NCBI RefSeq assembly: GCF_000711245.1
Contig: NZ_JOMH01000001.1
Span: forward strand, 2,474,830 to 2,538,829
Source of the DNA: Polycyclovorans algicola TG408
GTDB lineage: Bacteria; Pseudomonadota; Gammaproteobacteria; Nevskiales; Nevskiaceae
Length of the DNA stretch: 64,000 nucleotides
Reading direction: 5' to 3'
In this document: positions 41,461 through 49,767 of the stretch, piece after piece
Layout of the letters: the number at the start of each line of letters is the position of its first letter
How positions within the stretch are numbered: the first letter of the stretch is position 1
The notes under the pieces: model-generated
Seen by the model: the letters and a program-made list of their open reading frames with translations, nothing else
What the model was told of the DNA's origin: nothing
Databases searched by the model: none
Position numbers and translations under genes: made by a program

Positions 41461-42795
41461 ATGATGAACGCGATAAGAAAAAGTAAGTTTTGTATTTCAA
41501 GATCTAGCTTGCTATTAATATCGGCACTAGTCGCTGCCTGTGGCGGTGGCGGTGGCAGCGGCGGTGACGGCGCAAACGTTGTGGGTGGCGAGGCAGATAT
41601 GAATTCTCCGCCCGGTGCGATTTTGCTTCGAGAAACGAACCTAAGCGGCGCGCAGGATTCATTCCGAACATTTCAAATCACTGTGCCTGCCGGCGCAGCA
41701 GTATTAGCCGTTACAACTTCTGGCGGTACGGGTGATGTGGATCTCGATGTTTTCGGACCAAATGGTGAGCAATGCTCTTCATTCGAGAGTGATAATAATG
41801 AAAGTTGCTTTTTCGACCAGCCGTCTTCCGGGACATGGGACATTCTGCTGGATGGTTTTCTAGCCTATTCTGGAGTGTCATTGATTGCAACGACAGATGA
41901 TGCTGGCGTCGATATCTCGAATCCAGGCAATGGCAACGGAAACTCGGGCGATGGTGACAGCGAGAATAGTAGAACTGAAACCCTGGTCTCAGTTGCCAAT
42001 CAATCCGGAGCTGAAGGTTCATATCGCCCGTTCTTCGTGAATGTGCCAACTGGCACCTCAGTGCTTGCAGTCCAAACTACCGGTGGTTCTGGAGATGTTG
42101 ATCTCGACGTGATTGGCCCGAATGGTGAAGAATGCTTTTCTGAGAATATTGGAAATACAGAATCCTGTAGTATTGAAAGTCCGACTGCCGGTGAATGGGA
42201 GGTGGGTTTGTTCGGCTTTACGGCTTATAGTGGTGTTAGTTTGGTTGCTGAGGCAACCGTCGGTGGAAACGGTGGTTCAGACAGTGACGGTAACAATGGG
42301 GGCAATGACGGCTCAGGCGGAGGAAACGGTTCCAATGGGGGTGATGGCGGATCAAATGATGGAAGCGGCGGTGGAAATGGGGGGCTGAATCTTCAGTGCC
42401 CGAGCTCAAACTTACCTGCGGGCTTTCAGTGTGTCGAAATTAATGGCACTGAAAGATTGCTGAAATTTGATATACCTGCGTTGCATGACACCCGCGTTGA
42501 TACCGGCTTCCAATTTTGTTTGACTTTCAACTCCGACGGTACATCCGTGTTGCGGAACAGCTTTGGAGTAGAATTTCCCGGACGCGCTGGCCCTGGGGGC
42601 AAGTGGGGCGCGGTGGTCAATAGTGCAGGAGAATTCCAGCCGGTGACAGGGCCTTACTTTGTATACACAGGCCAGCCAGATGGACAAGTCGAATTGCTTT
42701 CTTACGACGCGGCTAATGATGAGTTCGTTGGCTTTCCGAATCTCAGAAGAGACGCTTGCCCTTATCCATTTCGATCCAATATAGATGACTTATGA
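41461..42795 (+). CDS. Lipoprotein with two PPC-like domains and Gly-rich linkers
   Basis: A 444-residue protein with a lipobox (ALVAACGGGG). Two repeats resemble bacterial pre-peptidase C-terminal (PPC) domains: residues about 55-145 and 180-270, each with TGDVDLDVFGPNGE or SGDVDLDVIGPNGE and ending in AYSGVSL. A long Gly/Asn/Ser linker (residues about 275-310) leads to a C-terminal domain of about 135 residues with four cysteines, unrecognised. Codon use is more AT-rich than in the serpin before it. The ribosome site is AAGAGG. It is an outer-membrane surface protein that probably binds other proteins or glycans. Confidence 0.78.
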   Translation: MMNAIRKSKFCISRSSLLLISALVAACGGGGGSGGDGANVVGGEADMNSPPGAILLRETNLSGAQDSFRTFQITVPAGAAVLAVTTSGGTGDVDLDVFGPNGEQCSSFESDNNESCFFDQPSSGTWDILLDGFLAYSGVSLIATTDDAGVDISNPGNGNGNSGDGDSENSRTETLVSVANQSGAEGSYRPFFVNVPTGTSVLAVQTTGGSGDVDLDVIGPNGEECFSENIGNTESCSIESPTAGEWEVGLFGFTAYSGVSLVAEATVGGNGGSDSDGNNGGNDGSGGGNGSNGGDGGSNDGSGGGNGGLNLQCPSSNLPAGFQCVEINGTERLLKFDIPALHDTRVDTGFQFCLTFNSDGTSVLRNSFGVEFPGRAGPGGKWGAVVNSAGEFQPVTGPYFVYTGQPDGQVELLSYDAANDEFVGFPNLRRDACPYPFRSNIDDL

Positions 42796-42870
42796 TCTTT
42801 AATTTATTGATGTTTTTCTGAATCGAAAATAAGATCGATTGCCTTACTGTCAACTTATGATCTTTATAGA

Positions 42871-42904
42871 TTGAGGGCCTTGCAAATGGTCGCAAGGCCC
42901 TCAA
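42871..42904. terminator. Strong inverted repeat, likely terminator
   Basis: TTGAGGGCCTTGC and GCAAGGCCCTCAA form a perfect 13-bp stem with an 8-nt loop, 75 nt after the lipoprotein gene. There is no long T run, so Rho-independent action is probable but not certain. Confidence 0.55.
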
Positions 42905-42907
42905 TGT

Positions 42908-43396
42908 TTGATGCAGAGCTGGGCAATGAATGTCTTTTTGCATATTGGTTTTGCGCAATCATCATACGGTCCTTGGATGCAAATCCTCTTGAAAAAAGCG
43001 GTCAGAAGGGGTGCCAGCATCGGTGGTGTATTTGCATTCCGCAATCTAGTCCCAACAGCCCATCGCGGGCTTTGCCGCTGTGTTGTTTTGCTCCTGTGTA
43101 CACTATTGAGCGCGTGCCAATTATTTCTTGTTGGCGGACCATGCGAATACGGCGATTCCCAGGATGTGCCGGTCGTCGTCGAAGCAATTGACGATCGCCG
43201 AGTCACCGTTCGAGTGCTCAATCACCACAATTCGGTTGCACTTGAGGCCGGTGAGCTACTGGATTTGCTGCGCCCGCCTGCAGCAGTCAACGTCGGGGAC
43301 CATGGTGCCGTGTCCATCCGGCCGCGGCTGACCGGTTCATGCGTGCCCTACAGTATTTCTTGGGTGCAAGAGTCGGCTCATCCCATTCACAAGTAA
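42908..43396 (+). CDS. Small lipoprotein-like protein of unknown function
   Basis: The frame gives 162 residues but the true start is uncertain. The first ATG leaves a 55-residue leader before a hydrophobic run and lipobox (VVLLLCTLLSAC), so a start closer to that run, for example a GTG downstream, is likely. The mature part of about 90 residues has four cysteines and strand-rich sequence (VVVEAIDDRRVTVRVLNHH). No family recognised. It precedes the complete DGR cassette by about 160 nt. Confidence 0.5.
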   Translation: MMQSWAMNVFLHIGFAQSSYGPWMQILLKKAVRRGASIGGVFAFRNLVPTAHRGLCRCVVLLLCTLLSACQLFLVGGPCEYGDSQDVPVVVEAIDDRRVTVRVLNHHNSVALEAGELLDLLRPPAAVNVGDHGAVSIRPRLTGSCVPYSISWVQESAHPIHK

Positions 43397-43510
43397 CCGG
43401 GTGAGACCTTGGACCACGGTGCGATGAATACGGGCAATAGGCACGTTCATTGGCCGATGTGGGTCCCACCGGCGGACGCTGAAGCCGCGTGATTTTCCTT
43501 CATTCGACAC

Positions 43511-43522
43511 CCCATCCCGATA
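43511..43522 (+). promoter_or_regulatory. CCCATCCCGATA element
   Basis: An exact copy, 33 nt before the ATG at 43556 of the complete DGR cassette. Confidence 0.75.
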
Positions 43523-43555
43523 GGTAAGTTCAGGGCAAACGGGTGAGGCAGACGT

Positions 43556-45310
43556 ATGTGTGACTGGACGACGCGGTTCGTGGCGCTGTTGTTGTTGTTG
43601 TGTATGGGCGGGCATGCGCAAGCTGCGCAGCGCGTGGCGCTGGTGATTGGCAATGGCGCCTACCAGCACGTGACCAACCTGCCGAATCCGGCCAATGACG
43701 CGGCGGCGATGACCCGCACGCTCAAGGGCCTGGGTTTTCAAGTGACCGAGGTGCGGGACGCAGGCAAAGGGGCCATGGAGCGCGGTGTACTCCAGTTTGG
43801 GCGGCAAGCCAGCGGCGCAGACGTGGCGCTGGTGTACTACGCAGGCCACGGCATGCAGGTGGATGGCCGCAACTACCTGATTCCCGTGGATGCCCGGCTC
43901 GAGGATGACCTTTCACTGCGCGTGGAGGCCGTGGATCTGGACCTGCTGCTCAGCTCGGTGTCCAGCGCCGAAACGCGACTGATTTTTCTGGATGCCTGCC
44001 GGGACAACCCCTTCAGCCGCCGCATGAAAATGTCTAACGCGACCCGCAGTGTGGGGCGCGGGCTGGCACGCGTGGAATCGGCTGCGGGCGGCACCCTGAT
44101 CGCGTTTGCCACAGACCCCGACAACGTCGCCGACGACGGCAGCACCGGCAACAGCCCCTTCGCCGCCGCGCTGTTGGAATACCTGCCCCAGCCGGGGTTG
44201 GAAATTCGACAGGTCATGGGCCGCGTGCGCCTGGCGGTGGCCAACGCGACCAACCGCCGGCAGATCCCCTGGGAAAATAGCTCGCTTTTTGGAGATCTGT
44301 ACCTCGCAGGTGGTGCTGGAGAGACCCAAGTTGCCTCCCTCACCCGCCCACGGCCCGTCGCACCGCCGCCCTCGTCTGGCGGCAGTGCGCCTGCCCCGGT
44401 GACGCAGAGCCAATATGGCGCGGGCGGCGTGTTGCTGCGGCCTGGGAGCCTCGGCGGCCTGAGCGCGGGCACGGTGTTCCGAGACTGTGAAGACTGTCCC
44501 GAGATGGTGCGCATCCCTACCGGGCGCTTCCAGATGGGCAGTCCCAGCCACGAGGCCGACCGCCACGGCGACGAAGGCCCGGTGCGCGAGGTGCGGATTG
44601 ACTACGCTCTGGCGGTGGGCAAGTTTGAGGTCACGCGGGGCCAGTGGCGGCAGTTTCTGAGCGAGAGCGGCCGCAGCGGCAGCACGGGCTGCACGATGTT
44701 AGACACCACCCAAAACAAGTGGGTGCTGCAGAACGACAAGAGCTGGCGCGATCCTGGCTTTGCGCAGGACGATAAGCACCCTGTCGTGTGCGTGAAGTGG
44801 AACGAGGTCAAGGCGTATGCGGAGTGGCTGGGTCGCAAGACGGGTAAGCGCTATCGGCTGCTGAGCGAAGCTGAATTTGAGTATGTCAATCGTGCCGGCA
44901 CGAGCACGCCGTGGTTTTGGGGCAGTGATCCACAACAGGCGTGTCGCTATGCCAATAACGCCGACACGCAGTATGCCCAGTGGCGGGGCTGGCCGGGCGT
45001 GACCGGCGGCGCCAAGTGTGACGACGGCTATGCCAACACCGGCCCGGTGGGCCGCTACCAGCCCAACGTCTTCGGGCTTTACGACACCACCGGCAATGTC
45101 TGGGAATGGACCGAAGACTGCTGGAACGAGGGCTATGTGGGCGCACCAACGAATGGCGCGGTGTGGGCCGCTGGGGACTGCACCCGGCGCGTGGTGCGCG
45201 GCGGCTCCTGGGTCACTCTTCCCGCGAACCTGCGGGCGGCGCCCCGCAACTGGACCTCCGCCACGGCTGCGCTCAACGACCGGGGCTTCCGTCTCGCCAG
45301 GACCGATTGA
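43556..45310 (+). CDS. Exported caspase-like protease with variable FGE/C-type-lectin domain (DGR target 2)
   Basis: A 584-residue protein with a signal peptide (FVALLLLLCMGGHAQAAQ). The caspase domain has His98 (YAGHGMQ) and Cys148 (LDACRDNPF). After a short Pro-rich linker with QYGAGGVLLRPGSLGG, an FGE domain runs from CEDCPEM to the end with GNVWEWTEDCWNEG and RGGSW. The final 40 residues (VTLPANLRAAPRNW and on) are encoded by VR2. FGE-fold C-termini are the commonest display scaffold for DGR variability. The gene heads the unit target-avd-RT-TR. Confidence 0.92.
   Translation: MCDWTTRFVALLLLLCMGGHAQAAQRVALVIGNGAYQHVTNLPNPANDAAAMTRTLKGLGFQVTEVRDAGKGAMERGVLQFGRQASGADVALVYYAGHGMQVDGRNYLIPVDARLEDDLSLRVEAVDLDLLLSSVSSAETRLIFLDACRDNPFSRRMKMSNATRSVGRGLARVESAAGGTLIAFATDPDNVADDGSTGNSPFAAALLEYLPQPGLEIRQVMGRVRLAVANATNRRQIPWENSSLFGDLYLAGGAGETQVASLTRPRPVAPPPSSGGSAPAPVTQSQYGAGGVLLRPGSLGGLSAGTVFRDCEDCPEMVRIPTGRFQMGSPSHEADRHGDEGPVREVRIDYALAVGKFEVTRGQWRQFLSESGRSGSTGCTMLDTTQNKWVLQNDKSWRDPGFAQDDKHPVVCVKWNEVKAYAEWLGRKTGKRYRLLSEAEFEYVNRAGTSTPWFWGSDPQQACRYANNADTQYAQWRGWPGVTGGAKCDDGYANTGPVGRYQPNVFGLYDTTGNVWEWTEDCWNEGYVGAPTNGAVWAAGDCTRRVVRGGSWVTLPANLRAAPRNWTSATAALNDRGFRLARTD
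45183..45300 (+). repeat. DGR variable repeat VR2
   Basis: 118 nt aligned to TR2 (46848-46965) with 15 mismatches, 14 at template adenines and one T to G. Changes cluster in the AAC/AAT codons after RGGSW. The edge GTCTCGCCAG is shared, then VR reads GACCG and TR reads TCCGC. Confidence 0.96.
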
Positions 45311-45388
45311 CCCTTCTACCCTCTTACCCTTTTAACGCTTTTACCCTGCTGTGGCGCGCCGCCAGGCGCGTGCTGTGTCTGTTTTTTT

Positions 45389-45405
45389 GCGCCGCGGAGC
45401 GGCGC
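45389..45405 (+). other. VR-downstream hairpin with GGA loop
   Basis: GCGCCGC, GGA, GCGGCGC; a perfect 7-bp stem with different bases from the other copies but the same GC-GGA-GC apex. It is 88 nt after VR2, just before the avd ribosome site. Confidence 0.6.
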
Positions 45406-45428
45406 CGCGCGATTTTTTGGAGGGTGGT

Positions 45429-45782
45429 GTGGAACCCAAGACCCCGCAGGCCATCGACGCCTGCCATGACTTGATCACCTGGCTGGTGGTCAAGCTCGAT
45501 GCGTTTCCACGCAGCCGGCGCTACACGCTGGGCGCGCGTATCGAGACCGAGGCGCTGGGCGTGCTGGAACGGTTGCTGCTGGCTACCTATGCGCCGAAAG
45601 CAGAGAAAGCGGCGCACCTGCGCGATGCCAATGTGCGCCTGCAGATCCTGCGGCATCTCTGGCGTGTGGCGCTGGAGGTCAAGGCGGTGGCGCCGAAGGC
45701 GCATCGATACGCCGCCGAGCGCATGGTGGACATCGGGCAACAGATCGGGCTCTGGACCCGCAGCCAGACGGCCCCGCCATGA
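45429..45782 (+). CDS. avd: DGR accessory variability protein Avd
   Basis: A 117-residue helical protein. I chose the GTG at 45429, 5 nt after GGAGG; the frame upstream crosses the hairpin. It has the family look: basic, Leu-rich helices with FPRSRRYTLGARIETEALGV, VLERLLLATYA and LLRHLWRVALEVKAVAPKAH-type segments. Avd oligomers bind the RT and template RNA and are needed for adenine mutagenesis. The stop overlaps the RT start (ATGA), so the two are made in step. Confidence 0.92.
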   Translation: MEPKTPQAIDACHDLITWLVVKLDAFPRSRRYTLGARIETEALGVLERLLLATYAPKAEKAAHLRDANVRLQILRHLWRVALEVKAVAPKAHRYAAERMVDIGQQIGLWTRSQTAPP

Positions 45783-46846
45783 AGCGTATTGGCGGCCTGT
45801 GGCCGCAAATCATCGCCCCAGAAAATCTGGAAGCGGCCTTTCGCGCCGCGCGGCGCGGCAAGCGCGACCGCGACGCGGTGGCGCGCTTTGCGCTGAATCT
45901 GGAAGGCGAGCTGCGGCGCCTGCGCGAGCAGTTGGCGGCCGGCACCTGGCGGCCCGGTGCCTACCGGCAGTTCACGGTATACGACCGCAAGCCGCGCCTG
46001 ATCTCGGCCGCGCCCTTTGACGACCGCGTGGTGCACCACGCACTCATGCGGGTGGTGGAGCCGCCTCTGGACCGGCGGATGTTTTTCCACAGCTATGCCT
46101 GCCGCGCCGGCAAGGGCGTGCACGCGGCGGTGAACCAGTACCAGCGCTGGGCGCGGCACTATGCCTATGTGCTGAAGCTGGACGTGCGCCAGTATTTCCC
46201 GAGTATCGACCGGGGCCTGTTGCAGGTGGAGCTGGCGCGCTACCTCAAGGAGGCCGAGGTGCTGCGGCTGTTCGGGGTGATCATTGAGCAGGCGCCGCTC
46301 ACCGCCGCCGCACCGGCCTACTTTGCCGGGGATGATCTGCTGACGCCGCTGGCGCATACGCGCGGGCTGCCGATTGGCAACCTCACCAGCCAGGTGCTGG
46401 CCAACCTGTATCTGAGCCGCGTGGATCACTGGATTGCGCAGCATCACCGGGGCGGCTACCTGCGCTACGTGGATGACCTGATAATGCTCGGTGACGACAA
46501 GGCGGCGCTATGGGGCCTGCAAGACGCCATCGACGACCAGCTTGCGGGCTTGCGCCTGCATCTGCACCCCAACAAGGCGCAGGTGATGCGCAGCGACCGC
46601 AAGGTGGATGTGCTGGGCTACCAGGTATCGCAGTCCCAGCGCTGGCTGCGCGCCGAGAACCCGCGCCGCGCGCGGCACCGGCTGCGGCGGCTGGCCCGCG
46701 GCTACGCGGCGGGGCGTCTCGGGCTTGATGCCGTTCGGCAGTCGGTGAGTGCCTGGATCGGTCATGTGCAGCACGCCGACTCGTGGGGATTGCGGCGGCA
46801 GATGCTGGACGCGCTATCGTTCTCCCGGGCCGGCATCCGAGCGTGA
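45779..46846 (+). CDS. DGR reverse transcriptase
   Basis: A 355-residue group-II-intron-like RT of the DGR class. Motifs: RxI-type region about 60-95, KLDVRQYFPSID with Asp135, GLPIGNLTSQVLANLYL (196-212; the DGR class often reads xGxxxSQ here) and catalytic YVDD at 230-233, then LHPNKAQV and LGYQVS. Length is normal for DGR RTs and there is no extra nuclease or maturase domain. It copies the template RNA into adenine-mutated cDNA that replaces the VR. It is the only intact RT in the window, with the template repeat one base after its stop codon. Confidence 0.96.
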   Translation: MKRIGGLWPQIIAPENLEAAFRAARRGKRDRDAVARFALNLEGELRRLREQLAAGTWRPGAYRQFTVYDRKPRLISAAPFDDRVVHHALMRVVEPPLDRRMFFHSYACRAGKGVHAAVNQYQRWARHYAYVLKLDVRQYFPSIDRGLLQVELARYLKEAEVLRLFGVIIEQAPLTAAAPAYFAGDDLLTPLAHTRGLPIGNLTSQVLANLYLSRVDHWIAQHHRGGYLRYVDDLIMLGDDKAALWGLQDAIDDQLAGLRLHLHPNKAQVMRSDRKVDVLGYQVSQSQRWLRAENPRRARHRLRRLARGYAAGRLGLDAVRQSVSAWIGHVQHADSWGLRRQMLDALSFSRAGIRA

Positions 46847-46847
46847 G

Positions 46848-46965
46848 CCCGGCGCGTGGTGCGCGGCGGCTCCTGGAACAATCAACCCGCGAACCTGCGG
46901 GCTGCGAACCGCAACAGGAACACCGCCACGGCTGCGAACAACAACCAGGGCTTCCGTCTCGCCAG
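46848..46965 (+). repeat. DGR template repeat TR2
   Basis: 118-nt invariant template for VR2. In the target frame it encodes eight AAC and one AAT codon, so mutation cannot create stops at those codons. It starts one base after the RT stop. A short CCCGGC-TT-GCCGGG hairpin follows at 46980-46993. Confidence 0.96.
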
Positions 46966-47039
46966 TCCGCCCGCTACAGCCCGGCTTGCCGGGTGTCCGG
47001 AATGGCGGCACTCACGGGTGTCGCCAGTGCGACGGTTGT

Positions 47040-47103
47040 GGGTGTCCATGGATGCCGTGTCTGGGTTCAGCAGGGAGGCTGGGCCGAACAGCAGAGCAAG
47101 GAG
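47040..47103 (+). ncRNA. Conserved box 3' of TR2 (probable template-RNA element)
   Basis: Partner of the 2106-2168 box: about 56 of 63 positions are equal, beginning GGGTGTCCATGG. It lies 75 nt after TR2 and before a terminator, so the template RNA probably spans about 46848-47149. Confidence 0.6.
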
Positions 47104-47110
47104 GCATGAG

Positions 47111-47149
47111 CGCCCGGTTGGTAGGCCATGCCGAAGACCGGGCGTTTTT
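47111..47149 (+). terminator. Rho-independent terminator of the DGR cassette
   Basis: CGCCCGGT (47111-47118) pairs with ACCGGGCG (47137-47144), followed by TTTTT. It ends the target-avd-RT-TR unit just before the next CCCATCCCGATA element. Confidence 0.8.
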
Positions 47150-47164
47150 CAGGCGTGATGTGTG

Positions 47165-47176
47165 CCCATCCCGATA
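47165..47176 (+). promoter_or_regulatory. CCCATCCCGATA element
   Basis: An exact copy; rightmost in the window. A start at 47216 gives a 39-nt distance. Confidence 0.72.
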
Positions 47177-47215
47177 GGGAAGGTCGTGTCTGCTGCTTGG
47201 GAGCGCTTACTGCCT

Positions 47216-48115
47216 GTGCGATTCTTGTGTCGTCATGTTGCCAGCGTGTCGGCTGTGCTGGGCTTGGTCGCCCTGATCACGTTGCTGTGGATTGACGATG
47301 CTGAATGGCCTGCGCACACGGTGGTGGTGGAGCAGCCTGCGAATCCGCCTTTTGAGGCAAAAGTTGGGCAGAACAGCCCCCAGCTCACGAAGAAGGACGC
47401 GCAGAAAGAGCTGTCCACTTGGCCATTGTCTATGACTCATTCAGTTGAGCGCGGATGCGCCGTGCGGCTGGCGGTTGTTGGCGTTGGTGCCGCTGCGGAG
47501 TCCGAGGCGCTTGCCGCATTGCCGGACGCCTGTGCGGCGTCGGCAGTTGACGCCGACTTGGTGTGGGATATTTCGGCAAGGGCGGTCATCGACAGCTTTG
47601 GCCGTCGCGTTATGGATGTAGACGATACAGCCACAGTGGCACTGGCCATCCAGCGTTTGACACTGGAGCGGGCCCTGATTGACGCAACCGACGGCACGCC
47701 GCTGGTGGCGGATGTCCACAATCCAACCGGCATGCTGGCCGAAGGCAGTCAGATGAACGTTTCGGTGGAGGCGCCGCATGCAGGCTACGTGCAATTGCTG
47801 AACCTCACGCCGGACGGGAGGCTGCTGCGGCTCTATCCCCTGTACGAAGGCGACCGCTATACGCCACTGGAAGCGGGTGAACGTCTGGAGTTGGGAGAGC
47901 TGCAGCCGGAGCCGCCCTATGGCCGGGAGTCGGTGTGGTTGATCGTGAGTGAAGCGCCCCTTCCGTTCGCGTTGGAAAGATTCGACGTGATGGCGGGCGA
48001 GGTTGATGCAGCGGGCTACCTGCGATGGCTACAGCATCAGAAGGACGCCGGGACGCTGGCGGTGAGGCGCTTCGATGTCTCAACCGTTTCAAACCGTTCT
48101 GAGCCGTCGCCATAG
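47216..48115 (+). CDS. Membrane-anchored DUF4384 protein
   Basis: A 299-residue product from the GTG at 47216, chosen because it lies 39 nt after the regulatory element and gives a normal anchor (VSAVLGLVALITLLW); the longer frame to 47162 would include the element itself. The C-terminal part (residues about 165-275) is a DUF4384 domain (EGSQMNVSVEAPHAGYVQLL, then RLYPLYEG). The middle part resembles that of the 22781 caspase between protease and DUF4384 (DLVWDIS), so this looks like that protein without its protease domain. A decoy or adaptor role is an inference. Confidence 0.75.
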   Translation: MRFLCRHVASVSAVLGLVALITLLWIDDAEWPAHTVVVEQPANPPFEAKVGQNSPQLTKKDAQKELSTWPLSMTHSVERGCAVRLAVVGVGAAAESEALAALPDACAASAVDADLVWDISARAVIDSFGRRVMDVDDTATVALAIQRLTLERALIDATDGTPLVADVHNPTGMLAEGSQMNVSVEAPHAGYVQLLNLTPDGRLLRLYPLYEGDRYTPLEAGERLELGELQPEPPYGRESVWLIVSEAPLPFALERFDVMAGEVDAAGYLRWLQHQKDAGTLAVRRFDVSTVSNRSEPSP

Positions 48116-48188
48116 AGGCTGCTCATCACTTAACAGATTGATTTCGTCGGTACCACAATAACGGCGTCAATCAACGAACCGGCCGACC

Positions 48189-48809
48189 ATGAAGCTCATC
48201 ACCAGCCGCCATGCTGAAACCGTTTTGCCCTCAGAGATCGTGCTGCGGATCGAGCTGGTGGGCATCAGTCCATCGGTCTGGCGGCGGGTAGCGGTGCACA
48301 GCGAGGCGACGCTGGAAGACCTGCACCACATCATTCAGGCCACGATGGGCTGGTACGACACACACAGCCATGATTTCTTGGTGGGCGAGGTGTACTACCG
48401 AGCCAACCCAAGTTCGGAAGATCCGACCACCGTGACGGTGCGGCAGGAGCGTCGCAAGAAGCTGCGGCTGGTGGCGCGTGAGACCGACCTGTTTACCTAC
48501 ATCTACGACTGGGGCGACGAGTGGCAGCACCGCATATCGGTCGAGCAGATTCGCCCGCGACCGCCGCAGCGACTGGCGTTTATCGAGGCCGGAGAACGGG
48601 CCTGTCCGCCCGAAGACTGTGGCGGCATTCCGGGCTATCTCTCGGCACTGGCGGCACTCGATCAACCAAAGAGTGCTGCAGCTCAGGAGTTCCTCGCGTG
48701 GGCTGGACGTGACTTTGATGCTGCTCGATTCGACCGCCATGCGGCTAATGCAGCGCTATCGCGCATGCACCGGAACCGATGGGTGGGCGTTAAGTTGAAC
48801 GAGCGTTGA
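48189..48809 (+). CDS. Plasmid pRiA4b ORF-3-like protein
   Basis: A 206-residue cytoplasmic protein of the pRiA4b ORF-3 family (PF07929): LRIELVGISPSVWRRV, the LHHIIQATMGWYDTHSHDF helix, and YIYDWGDEWQHRI followed by CGGIPGY. Function unknown; the family is frequent on plasmids and integrated elements. It is convergent with the HD gene. It has no upstream CCCATCCCGATA element, so it appears to be outside the caspase regulon. Confidence 0.88.
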   Translation: MKLITSRHAETVLPSEIVLRIELVGISPSVWRRVAVHSEATLEDLHHIIQATMGWYDTHSHDFLVGEVYYRANPSSEDPTTVTVRQERRKKLRLVARETDLFTYIYDWGDEWQHRISVEQIRPRPPQRLAFIEAGERACPPEDCGGIPGYLSALAALDQPKSAAAQEFLAWAGRDFDAARFDRHAANAALSRMHRNRWVGVKLNER

Positions 48810-48813
48810 TCGA

Positions 48814-49764
48814 TTAATGGCGCGCTGGCTCGCCGACAGTGCGGCCGTCCGCTGGCCAGTAGCCGACCCCACGATCGAGGGCCGTCGACATCTGGTCTAG
48901 GAATCGAACGATGTCAATCACCAGTGAGCGCGCGTGCCCGCGACCGGCGGTGGGTTGCCCCAGATAATCGAACACCTCATACAGGACCGAGGCTGATTCG
49001 GGACAGAACGCTTCAAGAGCCTTCAGGTGTGGATGCAGAAGTTGCAGCGTCAAGGCTTCGTGGCACAGCCCCGGCAGCGACGACGACAAAACTGGGCGCT
49101 GCGTGTCTCCCTCGCCGACAGTATGAATTTTGCCCAAGTCATGAAATAGCAGAGCCACCTGGGTTAGGGCAGCTGCTTCCTCGCGCCCGGGCATCAGCCT
49201 GTTTGCCAGTGCGGGCACGAGGTCGAGCATCTCCACACTGTGCAGCAGCAGCCCACCCCGAAATGCGTGGTGGTAGCGTCCAGCAGCCTTGGCACGGAGG
49301 AATGGAATTCCAATGGCAGGATCGATCAGCACCTGTCCAACAAACCGTCTAAGCGCGTCTGGCCATGTTTGCTCCAGGCGCAGAAGGCTCCCGAACGCAT
49401 CGAGCGCAGCCTCTGGGCAGAAGCGCTTCGGCAGCAGTCGAGCCCCGGTATCGATGCTGGTCAGAGGCATCATTTGAAGTGACACGATCGACAGGGCTCC
49501 CTCATTGCCTCGTCCGGTTGGTCGGCCCATCACCTGAACCACGGCTGGAACCATGACCGGCTGCACAAGGTGCAATCGCTCGGCCCACATGAAGCCCACC
49601 GTTGATCCGCCTGCATCATCGAGGATCAGCCGGACGTAGTGCTCGCCGCTGGCCTTTTGGCAGTAGCGAACCTCGGTCAACAGATATTGGCCAACGTGCA
49701 GATCCGATGGGGCCTGCTCTGGCATGCCTGCCGATGGGGGAAGGATGCGCGATGGGTTTGCCAT
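48814..49764 (-). CDS. OB-fold/HD-domain hydrolase (YhaM-like)
   Basis: A 316-residue protein. An N-terminal OB-fold-like part (LHVGQYLLTEVRYCQ, then VRLILDDAGGSTVGFMW) precedes an HD domain with HHAFRGGLLLHSVEML and LLFHDLGKIHTVG, whose His and His-Asp ligate metal. The layout matches YhaM-type 3'-5' exonucleases; related HD modules also occur in conjugative-element TraI_2 proteins. It is the last gene of the excisionase-integrase operon, so it likely serves the integrated element's DNA processing. Confidence 0.75.
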   Translation of the reverse strand: MANPSRILPPSAGMPEQAPSDLHVGQYLLTEVRYCQKASGEHYVRLILDDAGGSTVGFMWAERLHLVQPVMVPAVVQVMGRPTGRGNEGALSIVSLQMMPLTSIDTGARLLPKRFCPEAALDAFGSLLRLEQTWPDALRRFVGQVLIDPAIGIPFLRAKAAGRYHHAFRGGLLLHSVEMLDLVPALANRLMPGREEAAALTQVALLFHDLGKIHTVGEGDTQRPVLSSSLPGLCHEALTLQLLHPHLKALEAFCPESASVLYEVFDYLGQPTAGRGHARSLVIDIVRFLDQMSTALDRGVGYWPADGRTVGEPARH

Positions 49765-49767
49765 GGG

